Origin: a virus
Virus record (IMG/VR): IMGVR_UViG_3300046811_000037
Span: 1-51,820 of that record
DNA length: 51,820 bases
Strand: one strand, 5' to 3'
Made by a program: the position numbers and the translations under genes. Within the stretch, counting starts at the first letter, position 1; the number at the start of each line of letters is the position of its first letter. Below the pieces are notes generated by a model. That model was not told the origin of the DNA. It ran no database searches and saw only the letters and a list, made by a program, of their open reading frames with translations. Below, one piece after another: positions 14,861 through 22,516 of the stretch.

Positions 14861-14940
14861 GATGATCAATTCCCTCTCCGTTGATCCAACGAGACACATC
14901 AAAGCACACCCTGATGTATCCCGCAAGTCCAAGGGCTAGG

Positions 14941-15132
14941 TTAGTCTGCGCAGTCAACAGTCATGGCATAGACCGCATTCTCCAGGTCCACGTACTCCGC
15001 AGTCAACCAAGCGTTGGAGTCCTTGGCCATCATGGCATTCATCACTCCGTGAGCCACCTTGACCATAGCGGCTCGCTGCATGGGGGTGAACTCGACAATG
15101 ACGGTTTGGGGCAGCGTAGCGGTGGCGAGCAT
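14941..15132 (-). CDS. hypothetical protein, 63 aa
   Basis: A small helical Met/Ala-rich protein, possibly a helical hairpin. It is the first gene of the - strand block and follows the promoter at 15175-15202. Confidence 0.65.
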   Translation of the reverse strand: MLATATLPQTVIVEFTPMQRAAMVKVAHGVMNAMMAKDSNAWLTAEYVDLENAVYAMTVDCAD

Positions 15133-15174
15133 GGTTACTCCCTGGATCGTGCTTGCTTCCTGCTGACAGTGAGA

Positions 15175-15202
15175 ACACTACTTCTTCCGCCAGAGCTGTC
15201 AA
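15175..15202 (-). promoter_or_regulatory. sigma70-like promoter
   Basis: TTGACA, 16 bases, TAGTGT, 42 bases before the gene at 15132. Confidence 0.65.
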
Positions 15203-16411
15203 GCCCTCTAGGTCAACTCCCCTAGCCCAGAGCTGTTAGCCCAGAGGGCTCTATACGTATAGGGCATTACATAATTAGGGATATCAATAGTTCTTTATTC
15301 TTTTACTTCTCTTTAAAGACTCTATAGCGCGTACTTACGCCTATATATGCGTAATCGGGCGCGCGCACGCGATACCATACGACACAGTCAACTGTCAACT
15401 CTGCTTCGTAGGCTGTCAGAAGCCCTACAGGGGCCCTAGAACGCTCTCCCAGACGTACCCCTAGGCAACCACCCCACCGCACCCCTGATAGGGCCGTAGA
15501 GACGATTGTTACTCTCCGTTGAGGACTAGACCACTAGACCAATCCCATCACCATACGTCTAGACCACTAGTGGTATGCCTTCTGACCTGCGATGGTTGCC
15601 CTACGGGGAATTTTGGGCCGCCGGAGGCAGGGAGAAATGTCCGTATTAAGTAGAAACCATTAGATATAGGACTACACATACAGAGAGATACAAGACCAAG
15701 ACTCTTGACACCAGCAGGCTCCTATGGATCAGAATACAGAGGGAATACAATTACTTGGCTATATAACGAAAGAGCTGTAGGCCCTCTCTACTGGCCTATG
15801 TCTGTCCCATGAGGCTAGGACTCATCCACTGGCTCAGAGAGCTCTACAGGTGCCCTGTAGCCCCCAGAGGGGGCATGACTGTGGGTACGTCACCGTGCCC
15901 TACACCAGCGTAGCCAGAGAGCACCAACTAGGTTGAATTCATATATCATCAAATACCGGGGCATGAATCCCCTCATTCACCTATTCCATTACTGTAGTAT
16001 CCCATTCAAAGCCCATTTAGGGGCCTATAACAGTAAATCTTATTGTCCAGTGCTATACCTGTATAGGAGTCAGAGGGTATCAAACAGTAAGATTTACTGT
16101 TTGAGCTCTGAATGCACTCCCATATGGTCCTGAATGCCCCTATTCAGCCCTAATTCGCACATTCAAAGGCTATCATGCCTATACGCCTTGCATTCTAATG
16201 TGCCCGACTTAGCTTGAGTGCCTTGTATTCAAAGGTGAATGGGGTGAATAGCCTTTGAATGGGCATTTAATAGGCTGTACAATTGCACCCCTACCTTTAA
16301 AAGTTCGTGAGGAGAGGATGGGTGTCCTAGTAATTTTCGTATGATTACAGGCTCTAGGCTATACAGTATCTGGTCAAAGGATACAGTGTCCTAGTTTATA
16401 CGTAAAATAAA
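15203..16411. other. long non-coding region with repeats and dyads
   Basis: No convincing gene is seen in about 1.2 kb. It contains an AT-rich patch (15260-15350), then a GC-rich stretch, then 15940-16280 with recurrent ATTCAAAGG (16004, 16163, 16229 and inverted near 16252) and many GAATG motifs. A perfect 11-bp palindrome lies at 16080-16104, and its half site recurs inverted at 16031-16042. Such clustered repeats fit an origin, a replication or packaging control region, or the edge of a terminal repeat. None is proven. Confidence 0.45.
16080..16104. repeat. 11-bp palindrome
   Basis: TCAAACAGTAA, three bases, TTACTGTTTGA. CAGTAAATCTTA at 16031-16042 is the reverse complement of its centre-right part, so two hairpin pairings are possible. 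Confidence 0.6.
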
Positions 16412-16412
16412 G

Positions 16413-16444
16413 AAGACCCTTACCTGGTTAGAGGTAAGGGTCTT
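16413..16444 (-). terminator. intrinsic terminator of the early - operon
   Basis: AAGACCCTTACC and GGTAAGGGTCTT form a 12-bp stem with T-rich flanks on both sides, right after the last gene of the operon at 16455. Confidence 0.8.
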
Positions 16445-16454
16445 TCTTAGTCTT

Positions 16455-16784
16455 CTATAGTCTTGGATAAGTCCAGTTAATTTTATGTACTCCCGCTAAT
16501 TCTCCCTCGGTTTCATACCATACAGTGAGATCCTGGAACTGCTGAAGTTCTTCTATAAGATCTTCTATGTAACAATAGTTCCATCCTATCCATACCATTG
16601 ATCCACTTGGAAATTTTCCTCCGCCAAATAGGCTTCCTTCGTTTCCGTAGGTTGATTCCAGTACTGGAAACCGCTCTCCTTCTTCGTAATAATCCCCATG
16701 GTGACGCTTGGTAAGAAACTCATTGACTTCATCCGGGAATCTACTACATGGGCTGATAATAATAACTGTTGTTACGTGGCTCAT
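16455..16784 (-). CDS. hypothetical protein, 109 aa
   Basis: The ATG at 16784 just after AAAGGAAG is preferred. It overlaps the upstream gene by 41 bases. The protein starts with a hydrophobic strand (TTVIIIS) and continues alpha/beta with LIEELQQFQDLTVWYET near the end, reminiscent of small ferredoxin-like phage proteins. No family is recognised. Confidence 0.6.
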   Translation of the reverse strand: MSHVTTVIIISPCSRFPDEVNEFLTKRHHGDYYEEGERFPVLESTYGNEGSLFGGGKFPSGSMVWIGWNYCYIEDLIEELQQFQDLTVWYETEGELAGVHKINWTYPRL

Positions 16785-16974
16785 TTCTTCCTTTGCAGTA
16801 GTGAGGATCATATGCCCCGCCCGGTTTCCCACAATTTGAGCATTCTTCAAAGAAATTATTCCTGGTCTTTAATACTATGATCACTTCTCTACTGTTCTTA
16901 TAAGTAATCGTATATTCAATGATCTCCTTTAGGTCGATAGAGTCTATATGATTATGAAGATTTTTTACGGTCAT
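16744..16974 (-). CDS. zinc-knuckle hypothetical protein, 76 aa
   Basis: N-terminal strands and a helix are followed by CSNCGKPGGAYDPHYC, a plausible CxxC..HxxC zinc site, and a polar tail. Its ATG overlaps the stop of the HIT gene (TAATG). Confidence 0.6.
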   Translation of the reverse strand: MTVKNLHNHIDSIDLKEIIEYTITYKNSREVIIVLKTRNNFFEECSNCGKPGGAYDPHYCKGRNEPRNNSYYYQPM

Positions 16975-17381
16975 TAGTGTCCTCCTAGAAGCTGCGCTGA
17001 TGTGTAACCGCTACCTTGGATTGGCACCTTTCTCTTCTTTCCGGAATACCAAGGAAGAGCTAGTCCATCGTTCTCTTCTCTTGGTACTATATGTAGGTGT
17101 AGATGGAATACTGATTGGGTTGCCGCTTTTCCCTTTGAGGTGATGATATTATAATCCTTTTCCGGATTTGTCAGTTGTATATGTAGAGCAGCATCGCCCA
17201 TGGTCTGCCCGGATATCTCCCAGTCTTCCGCGAAATCTTCTACATGTTCCTTGGATATTACCAGTAGGTGTCCTTCTACTACCGGATCTAGTGGAACGAT
17301 TACTAGTGATGTTCCGTAGTCCGCGACTATCGTTGCCTGGGCATTACCCTTTATAATTTCGCAGAATATACAATCGCTCAT
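16974..17381 (-). CDS. HIT-family nucleotide hydrolase or transferase
   Basis: 135 residues, the usual HIT length. It begins with the CIFCEIIKG zinc-associated start of Fhit/HinT proteins and carries HLHLHIVPR near residues 92-100, the catalytic HxHxHxx motif. HIT enzymes hydrolyse nucleoside phosphoramidates or dinucleoside polyphosphates. The ATG at 17381 overlaps the upstream gene by four bases (ATGA). A phage role in nucleotide or aminoacyl-adenylate clean-up is plausible but inferred. Confidence 0.88.
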   Translation of the reverse strand: MSDCIFCEIIKGNAQATIVADYGTSLVIVPLDPVVEGHLLVISKEHVEDFAEDWEISGQTMGDAALHIQLTNPEKDYNIITSKGKAATQSVFHLHLHIVPREENDGLALPWYSGKKRKVPIQGSGYTSAQLLGGH

Positions 17382-17638
17382 TTCAGATGATCCGCCTTGT
17401 CTAATTCTCGAAGAACTGTAGATACCATGGCGTCGAAGAATAGTCCATATATACAGGTAGTGGCGCAGCCGCAGGTTCTGCAACAGTAGTGGGTTTCACT
17501 GTGTCTGGGATGGCCCAATAATTCTGCCCATTCGTATATATCTTTTCCGAAGATTTCCAGTTCGTCATCGTTCGGCCATATCTTCATTTTTGTCAGTGGA
17601 AGATTGTCGTAGATATCGTCTCGGTATTCTTCTTCCAT
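17378..17638 (-). CDS. hypothetical protein, 86 aa
   Basis: An acidic protein with a CCRTCGCATTC cysteine cluster near residues 52-62, suggesting zinc binding, and a C-terminal helix. Coupled to the HIT gene by a four-base overlap. Confidence 0.65.
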   Translation of the reverse strand: MEEEYRDDIYDNLPLTKMKIWPNDDELEIFGKDIYEWAELLGHPRHSETHYCCRTCGCATTCIYGLFFDAMVSTVLRELDKADHLK

Positions 17639-17641
17639 TAA

Positions 17642-17827
17642 TTATTCCTCTTCTCCTAGAAATCTCCAGTACTGCTCTTCCTTGGATATACGGATAACCA
17701 GATCTCCGTTTTCTTCTATTGTTAGGTTAAAATCGCTAAGGTTGTTATATCCATGGAGTGCTTCGATAATATCGTCTAGTCTAATACTTACTTCGTTTTC
17801 ACAATTAGTTTTTACGGTAGGTTTCAT
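17642..17827 (-). CDS. hypothetical protein, 61 aa
   Basis: A short acidic protein with a beta hairpin (FNLTIEENGDLVIRI). It overlaps the upstream gene by four bases and ends three bases before the next start. Confidence 0.65.
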   Translation of the reverse strand: MKPTVKTNCENEVSIRLDDIIEALHGYNNLSDFNLTIEENGDLVIRISKEEQYWRFLGEEE

Positions 17828-18276
17828 TTATAGTAGTCCTCTAATTCTTCTGGTAGTAGTTCATTCTTATATCTTTCTATCCAACGCTTGGCTGTTCTAT
17901 GCCCGAAGTATTGGAATTCCTGTGGAATCTTTCCGTCTACTGGTGGATATTTAACCGGATTCCCCCATTGTTCCAATGGTGTTAAGCCTTCGTAGCAGCA
18001 ACAGTAGTTTCCTCCCCCGGAATATCCGTCTTCTCTCTCACTCATACACCCGCTACAGCAATAACCTTCGTGGTAGGCATCCATATCTCCTGTATAAGCA
18101 TTCTTATGAATTCTCAGAGATTTGGTCTCCTCTTTCCATAGATAGGATGCTAGAGCGTTTCTCTGCTTTTCCTCGGCTATTCTCTTATCTTCTGGCTTGG
18201 TTTGAAGTTCTCCCCAGTCTCTATTCTTTAACTTTGATATACCATCGAAAAACTCTAGATTACTATTCTCTTCCAT
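17824..18276 (-). CDS. Cys-rich hypothetical protein, 150 aa
   Basis: The N-terminal half is a charged helix. Residues about 70-95 contain CCSGCM and YCCCYEG, a dense cysteine cluster. The end is a basic helix (HRTAKRWIERYKNEL). Starts directly after the stop of the 44-aa gene. Confidence 0.65.
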   Translation of the reverse strand: MEENSNLEFFDGISKLKNRDWGELQTKPEDKRIAEEKQRNALASYLWKEETKSLRIHKNAYTGDMDAYHEGYCCSGCMSEREDGYSGGGNYCCCYEGLTPLEQWGNPVKYPPVDGKIPQEFQYFGHRTAKRWIERYKNELLPEELEDYYK

Positions 18277-18411
18277 TTAGTTCTCTCTTCCATCCAGTCG
18301 TACTTCTCGGCATACTTCATTCTGGCAGGAACATTCGATTCCGCCTTCCAATCTTTCGTTACACCATAGATGGATTCCCCTCTTACAGGGTTCGCAGATT
18401 TTATAGGCCAT
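18277..18411 (-). CDS. 44-aa zinc-ribbon microprotein
   Basis: CEPC, C, then CSC..VC give six cysteines in 44 residues. It starts on the base after the TAG of the preceding gene and its TAA abuts the next ATG, so it is embedded in the operon without gaps. Confidence 0.65.
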   Translation of the reverse strand: MAYKICEPCKRGIHLWCNERLEGGIECSCQNEVCREVRLDGREN

Positions 18412-18561
18412 CTAGGTCAGCCTCATAATCCAGCGGAATCTTCTACGGACTCCCTTACACTTTTTGTCAGCGCATGTACATTTCACAGGATTTCTGGCAA
18501 TTTCCACACAATGTATATGTCCGCCCGCTGCGCAGTATTCGCATAATTCCTTATTTCCCAT
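18412..18561 (-). CDS. 49-aa zinc-ribbon microprotein
   Basis: AAAGGAGATC precedes the ATG. CEYC, H.HC and CTCADKKC resemble the 44-aa neighbour in layout (CxxC, H/C, CxC), so the two are likely paralogues; the tail is Arg-rich. Confidence 0.65.
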   Translation of the reverse strand: MGNKELCEYCAAGGHIHCVEIARNPVKCTCADKKCKGVRRRFRWIMRLT

Positions 18562-18579
18562 AAGATCTCCTTTAATAAG

Positions 18580-18608
18580 TAAAACCCCCGCCTCTTGCGA
18601 GACGGAGG
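18580..18608 (-). terminator. hairpin with GCAA tetraloop
   Basis: On the - strand CCGTCTC and GAGGCGG pair around GCAA, followed by GGGTTTTACTT. It separates the 18613 gene from the zinc-ribbon operon and may be a partial terminator. Confidence 0.6.
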
Positions 18609-18612
18609 GATT

Positions 18613-18792
18613 TCAGCTCTTATTGGCCCAGCTGGTGATAAAACTCTCATCGCGGTGGGACTTCTGGATTACTCCTTCGGAATCCAGTGCCAACCACTGA
18701 CCATCTCGGTTGGTTACCGTATACTTACCGACCTTGTAACTCTTCTTGGGAAAGTCAGGGTTGCCGTTCAGATAGTTTGCGCGACTGCTCAT
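18613..18792 (-). CDS. hypothetical protein, 59 aa
   Basis: AAGGAGAAT precedes the ATG. The sequence is a beta-rich small domain (YKVGKYTVTNRDGQWLALDSEG) ending in a short helix. No family is recognised. Confidence 0.65.
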   Translation of the reverse strand: MSSRANYLNGNPDFPKKSYKVGKYTVTNRDGQWLALDSEGVIQKSHRDESFITSWANKS

Positions 18793-18820
18793 ATTATTCT
18801 CCTTCTTGATATTAACCTTA

Positions 18821-18979
18821 TTAGCGAAAGTCTATCGTATGACCTTGTAGTGCACAGTAGCAAATCTTATTCTTGGTACCGATGAGTTTATTTTGGCACC
18901 TGTCGTGACGATTGTCCATACATGGGGAGCAGGAAACCTTCTGGTAGCCTCCTACAATCTTGGATCTTCCCTTTACCAT
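18821..18979 (-). CDS. 52-aa zinc-ribbon microprotein
   Basis: CSPCMDNRHDRC and CYC cysteine groups resemble the 44- and 49-aa proteins downstream. It starts five bases after the stop of the exoribonuclease gene. Confidence 0.65.
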   Translation of the reverse strand: MVKGRSKIVGGYQKVSCSPCMDNRHDRCQNKLIGTKNKICYCALQGHTIDFR

Positions 18980-18983
18980 AGCC

Positions 18984-19562
18984 TTACCACCCTACACTCC
19001 GCTTCACAGGTCCGTCAAGAGCCGATAGATACTCCCCAAGGATCTTGTTCCACTTGGAGTCTTCCAGGGCGTTATGGTTTCCGCCAGTCTGAACAGGATA
19101 CCTAGGATTACCGAGTCTATGCAATTCCTGGCGTAGATCATTGGTCCACATAGGCATTCCTTCTGGAAGATCCAGCATCCTGCCGAAAATCTGGCTCAGC
19201 GCAACATGATCATACGCCGCATACCATGCCCAAAATTCTGGAGTACCCTTTTCAAGGCAGAATTTCTTTAGCTCCTTGGCAATGACTTCTCTTGGCTTTA
19301 CCGCGTCGATATCCGGATGATTCATATTCCAGTTAATCGGCCAGATAGTATCGTCGGAGGAATACTCTACAGGTAGGGAATTCATTACATTCTTACGGAG
19401 CCAGTAGTCTCCCCCAGAGACGGTAAACCAGGCTTCGTGCATCAGATTCAAATCTTGTACAACAGCGTAGTAAGTCTTGCCATCTTCTCGGATCATACCA
19501 ATGGAGAGTAGCTCGATCTCCTTACCGGTATCAATAAACTCGGTATCGTACCAAATCTTCAT
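18984..19562 (-). CDS. RNase AS-like 3'-5' exoribonuclease (DEDDh)
   Basis: 192 residues. YDTEFID at the N-terminus gives the first D and E; WYAAYDHVALSQIFG near residues 113-127 supplies the second D region; HNALEDSKWNKIL near residues 163-175 is the final H..D. This is the DEDDh pattern and matches mycobacterial Rv2179c (polyadenylate-specific RNase AS) in order and spacing. It would trim RNA 3' ends in the cytoplasm. It overlaps the HAD gene by four bases. Confidence 0.82.
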   Translation of the reverse strand: MKIWYDTEFIDTGKEIELLSIGMIREDGKTYYAVVQDLNLMHEAWFTVSGGDYWLRKNVMNSLPVEYSSDDTIWPINWNMNHPDIDAVKPREVIAKELKKFCLEKGTPEFWAWYAAYDHVALSQIFGRMLDLPEGMPMWTNDLRQELHRLGNPRYPVQTGGNHNALEDSKWNKILGEYLSALDGPVKRSVGW

Positions 19563-20077
19563 TTATTCCCCACCCATTTCTTGATATTGTCGAAATCTAC
19601 GTCTACCAAACCAATTTTTGGACTGATTTTCATAATTTTAGCGTCAACATCGCAATTTCTTGCCAGAAATTCGGCATCTCGTCCGGTTGGCTCGTCATCA
19701 ATCCAAATAAAATCGCAATTCGGACGGTTTTCCTTCATCCAAGAGACGATTCTCTTGGTTTTAGGATGCAATCCTTCCCAATTCCCAGTATCCCAATCAA
19801 TCCAATCGATAAAACTGAGTTCAGGAAGTCCCAGATGAGGGCCAATCCACTCGTTGGCTTCGTTCTCCCACATGGTGCACCAGATCAGCTCTACCCCTAG
19901 AGCCGTCAATGCCGGGCCGTGAAGGGGGTTTAGCCAGACTTTCAGAGGCTTGGTGGCCACCCAGCCCCTCGGGGTCATTCTGAGCGTCTCATAGCCCTCT
20001 GGGCGCTTCGTAGGTTTTGCAGCAAAAGGATTCAATGGACCATCAACATCCAAAAGAATTACCTTAGATCGATCCAT
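19559..20077 (-). CDS. HAD-superfamily phosphatase
   Basis: 172 residues from the ATG after GAGGAGAATA. LLDVDGPLNPF holds the nucleophile Asp (motif I), WCTMW the motif II Thr, a Lys in the HPKTKR segment motif III, and FIWIDDEPT motif IV. The small cap fits nucleotidase-like or polynucleotide phosphatase-like HAD enzymes. With RNA ligase and exoribonuclease genes nearby, an RNA-end or nucleotide phosphatase role is possible. Confidence 0.82.
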   Translation of the reverse strand: MDRSKVILLDVDGPLNPFAAKPTKRPEGYETLRMTPRGWVATKPLKVWLNPLHGPALTALGVELIWCTMWENEANEWIGPHLGLPELSFIDWIDWDTGNWEGLHPKTKRIVSWMKENRPNCDFIWIDDEPTGRDAEFLARNCDVDAKIMKISPKIGLVDVDFDNIKKWVGNK

Positions 20078-20468
20078 ATTTGATATTCTCCTCATTACAC
20101 CAGGTATGGACGGCTATTATTCTTCCATTTCTTATCATTTGTGTGACAAGATTATGCTTCTTATGCCATTTGACTATTTCCAGAGAGCAATAAGTACAAT
20201 AATATCCTTCAGGGATAATCATTGCCCGCTTTAGTTGCTCTTGCCAGTCCTTCGGATAAAGTGTGTCTCCCTTTCTGTTATTACAAGTCTTATGTGTCAA
20301 TTGAATATTGTCTCTACCGTTACCTCCACCAGCCGCCCGGGGAATAATGTGATCTCTTGAGGCATCCTTGAGTTCAACATATCCACCGCAGAGAGCACAT
20401 ATCCCATGGAAGTCTCTGTGTATCCGTTCCAATGGTTTAGAGTAGTAGGAGCTTTGATTCCTGCCCAT
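20064..20468 (-). CDS. HNH endonuclease
   Basis: 134 residues. CALCGG, then DHIIPRAAGGGNGRDNIQL and HKTCNNRKG form a standard HNH with structural CxxC zinc ligands. A second CTYC...H segment lies in the C-terminal half. It could be a homing-type or packaging-associated nuclease; it lies far from the terminase, so the homing or general nuclease role is more likely. It overlaps the HAD gene. Confidence 0.88.
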   Translation of the reverse strand: MGRNQSSYYSKPLERIHRDFHGICALCGGYVELKDASRDHIIPRAAGGGNGRDNIQLTHKTCNNRKGDTLYPKDWQEQLKRAMIIPEGYYCTYCSLEIVKWHKKHNLVTQMIRNGRIIAVHTWCNEENIKYGSI

Positions 20469-20567
20469 GATTCTCCAGTTTTCTTCTCGGTATTCTAATC
20501 TTCTCCTTCTCTCATAGAGGATACTCTACCATAGGGGTACCACAGCTGTCCACTCGCTTTCTCTCAC

Positions 20568-20596
20568 TTGACAACCTGTACTACGTGGTGTACACT
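20568..20596 (+). promoter_or_regulatory. strong sigma70-like promoter
   Basis: TTGACA, 17 bases, TACACT, with a TGTAC..GTACA dyad in spacer and -10. It drives the ribbon-helix-helix operon at 20656, whose product may bind here. Confidence 0.7.
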
Positions 20597-20655
20597 AGTC
20601 TTTATAATCTTTAAGAAAAGAACTAATAAAAGATCTAATTAATAAGGAAAATTAT

Positions 20656-20832
20656 ATGATTAACTCTGATACTAAGACTGCTATGTTATCCAGAAGTGTT
20701 AGATTGAAGAAGGATACTTTAGATATTCTTAAGACTCAATCTGAAGAACTAGGTATTGGTATTACTGTATTGATCAGAGAGATCTTGGAGAAGCATGTAG
20801 AGACTTCTTCTGTTTGGAATTCTAATGGATGA
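20656..20832 (+). CDS. ribbon-helix-helix DNA-binding protein
   Basis: 58 residues. SRSVRLKKDTLDILKTQ gives the ribbon strand and first helix, and GIGITVLIREILEKHV the turn and second helix, as in CopG/Arc proteins. AAGGAAAAT precedes the ATG. It is the first gene after the strand switch and sits under a dyad promoter, so autoregulation or control of the early/tRNA regions is likely. Confidence 0.75.
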   Translation: MINSDTKTAMLSRSVRLKKDTLDILKTQSEELGIGITVLIREILEKHVETSSVWNSNG

Positions 20833-21010
20833 TACATTTGGAGAGATCATGGAAAGATTTCCAGATATTTCAAATATGACTCTCAGAGGTGAGAGAGATA
20901 CACAGGATTTCCGGGAGAGAGATTTCGATCGTAGACTGGAAATCTACAAGGTGAGAGTTCTGGCTACCATCGCCATCCATTTGGAGAATCTGAATGTTTC
21001 TAACACATGA
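20825..21010 (+). CDS. hypothetical protein, 61 aa
   Basis: A charged helical protein whose ATG lies inside the last codons of the ribbon-helix-helix gene (eight-base overlap) and whose end overlaps the next gene. No family is recognised. Confidence 0.65.
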   Translation: MDDTFGEIMERFPDISNMTLRGERDTQDFRERDFDRRLEIYKVRVLATIAIHLENLNVSNT

Positions 21011-21215
21011 GCAGACTCTTGCCAGATTACTGATTGTGGCTATCCATAAGTTGGGTGGTAGTCTGGAAGTCACTCCAGAAGTTCTGGAACACATGGAGAA
21101 ATACAACATTGTCTGGAATCATAGGGAAGATCTCGCCTACATCACAGTAACCACAACTTCCAACGAGATCTTGATAGCTACGGTTGACAACGAGACAGTA
21201 GAGGTGGTACTGTAA
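20994..21215 (+). CDS. hypothetical protein, 73 aa
   Basis: An N-terminal helix (EQTLARLLIVAIHKLGG) is followed by strands. The overall pattern, with a helix and paired beta segments, is compatible with a small ferredoxin-like or winged fold. Third gene of an overlapping trio. Confidence 0.65.
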   Translation: MFLTHEQTLARLLIVAIHKLGGSLEVTPEVLEHMEKYNIVWNHREDLAYITVTTTSNEILIATVDNETVEVVL

Positions 21216-21357
21216 TAGTTATTACACCGGAGAAGTGCTGGTTCAAGTCTTGCAGAGAGCCTTCAAGGACTACGATAATCTATCGTCGTAACTCTATTAA
21301 GGTATGTAATCTGCATGAACGTCAATTTGGCTCTTCCTATGAACGCGATAACCCTAC

Positions 21358-21386
21358 TGGATTTTCGAAGTAGGCCATGCTATACT
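21358..21386 (+). promoter_or_regulatory. extended -10 promoter before the tRNA array
   Basis: TGC-TATACT is an extended -10; the -35 (TGGATT) is weak. It lies 49 bases before the first tRNA. Confidence 0.5.
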
Positions 21387-21434
21387 GGCATAGCCTCCTT
21401 TCAAAGACTGTAGTACTCCTTTTCTACAGTCCCT

Positions 21435-21506
21435 CGGGTATTGGTGTAACGGTTGCATCCCTGTTTTGGGAACAGGTGGCAGTAGGTTCGACTCCTACAT
21501 ACCCGA
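21435..21506 (+). tRNA. tRNA-Pro (anticodon TGG)
   Basis: Cloverleaf with CGGGTAT/ATACCCG acceptor; loop TTTGGGA in an ACAGG-closed stem. No encoded CCA. Confidence 0.9.
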
Positions 21507-21584
21507 CTTTTTGAGAATGACAAATATGAATACACCATCAAATAATATAACTGGGTGCTCATCATATGAATTAAACTCAATTCT

Positions 21585-21657
21585 GCCCACTAAGCTCATA
21601 CGGACGAGCGTCGGTCTGAAGAACCGAAGGTACCAGGTTCGATTCCTGGAGTGGGCA
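21585..21657 (+). tRNA. tRNA-Phe (anticodon GAA)
   Basis: GCCCACT/AGTGGGC acceptor, D-stem GCTC/GAGC, loop CTGAAGA. No encoded CCA. Confidence 0.92.
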
Positions 21658-21680
21658 CACTTATAACATAGGAGAGTAAA

Positions 21681-21851
21681 ATGTCTAAGAATGCAGATCT
21701 TCCAAAGGATCATCCAATCCTTATTCCACCAACAGGTAAGCGAGTAACCCTTGCGGAGCTTGCCGAAAATCCTTATATTAAGGATGTAGTGGACAAGGTA
21801 GTTGATCAGATGGATGGCACAAAGGTTTCTGCTTTCAACTCTTCCATATAA
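21681..21851 (+). CDS. hypothetical protein, 56 aa
   Basis: AGGAGAG precedes the ATG. A soluble protein with an ILIPPTGKRVTLAEL segment, then a helix. It lies between tRNA-Phe and tRNA-Met. No family is recognised. Confidence 0.65.
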   Translation: MSKNADLPKDHPILIPPTGKRVTLAELAENPYIKDVVDKVVDQMDGTKVSAFNSSI

Positions 21852-21858
21852 GTTTTAT

Positions 21859-21929
21859 GGCTATATAGTTCAATGGTAGAACGTTGGTTTCATACGCCGA
21901 TAATGTCAGTTCAATTCTGACTATAGCTA
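21859..21929 (+). tRNA. tRNA-Met (anticodon CAT), elongator-like
   Basis: GGCTATA/TATAGCT acceptor with G1:U72, loop TTCATAC. A modified CAT reading Ile AUA cannot be excluded, but a separate Ile(TAT) exists at 30990. Confidence 0.85.
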
Positions 21930-22015
21930 CAGAGGCGATTACCGGGAGCCTTATTCCAACACCGGGGAGGCTAACTAGAGAGCCTGTTCCAAGTCCTTAC
22001 CGGGACAAACTAGGG

Positions 22016-22088
22016 GATTATATCCTGGATTTAGGCCAGGCTAACAGACGGTAATCTGTTGAGAGAGGTTCGATTCCTCATATAATCG
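22016..22088 (+). tRNA. atypical tRNA, identity uncertain (Tyr or Thr)
   Basis: GATTATA/TATAATC acceptor, CCTGG/CCAGG D-arm and TTCGATT T-loop are intact. The anticodon arm reads ACAGA-CGGTAA-TCTGT, a six-base loop without U33. Read as GTA it would be Tyr, as GGT it would be Thr. Possibly non-functional or specialised. Confidence 0.55.
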
Positions 22089-22089
22089 C

Positions 22090-22166
22090 TGCGCGGATAG
22101 AGAAACGGTGTCTCACCAGGCTCATAATCTGGTTAGTAGTGGGTTCAACTCCCACCTGCGCCACCA
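22090..22166 (+). tRNA. initiator-like tRNA-fMet (anticodon CAT) with encoded CCA
   Basis: TGCGCGG/CTGCGCC acceptor leaves positions 1 and 72 unpaired (U1, C72), as in bacterial initiators. Anticodon arm CCAGG-CTCATAA-TCTGG; the 3' end continues ACCA in the DNA. Confidence 0.85.
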
Positions 22167-22298
22167 CTTATCCTTAGGGATTAGTAAATATCTAGAAATA
22201 GAGAAGGTCACTGTACACCCTTATACGAGTACAGTACTCTGGGGACTAAGCGGACTAGTATCCGGCTGACTAGGAGTATAAACTAGGAGGCCCACCAA

Positions 22299-22371
22299 GC
22301 CGTATTGATGTTTAATGGCAGCATGTCACTCTTCCAAAGTGAACGAAGGAGTTCGAGTCTCCTATACGGTA
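22299..22371 (+). tRNA. tRNA-Gly (anticodon TCC)
   Basis: GCCGTAT/ATACGGT acceptor, loop CTTCCAA, T-loop TTCGAGT. Confidence 0.9.
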
Positions 22372-22391
22372 CTTGCTGGTTTCCCGCCAGT

Positions 22392-22441
22392 GTTAGGGGT
22401 ATCTCCGAGAGGGTTTGAACTGCGAGAGATACGCGACTAAC
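22392..22441 (+). repeat. tRNA spacer closed by a long stem
   Basis: GTTAG/CTAAC and GTATCTC/GAGATAC pair across the spacer between tRNA-Gly and tRNA-Gln, ending four bases before the next tRNA. Confidence 0.55.
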
Positions 22442-22445
22442 TTAT

Positions 22446-22516
22446 TCCCCGTTGGTGTAACGGCAACACTCCGGTCTCTGAATCCGGCATTCCTAGTTCG
22501 AATCTAGGGTGGGGAG
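22446..22516 (+). tRNA. tRNA-Gln (anticodon CTG)
   Basis: TCCCCGT/GTGGGGA acceptor; loop CTCTGAA. A U:U pair closes the anticodon loop. Confidence 0.87.

Noticed and set aside
15933-16133. 66-codon + frame in the non-coding region
   Set aside because: No ribosome binding site, atypical composition, and it crosses the palindrome and repeats.
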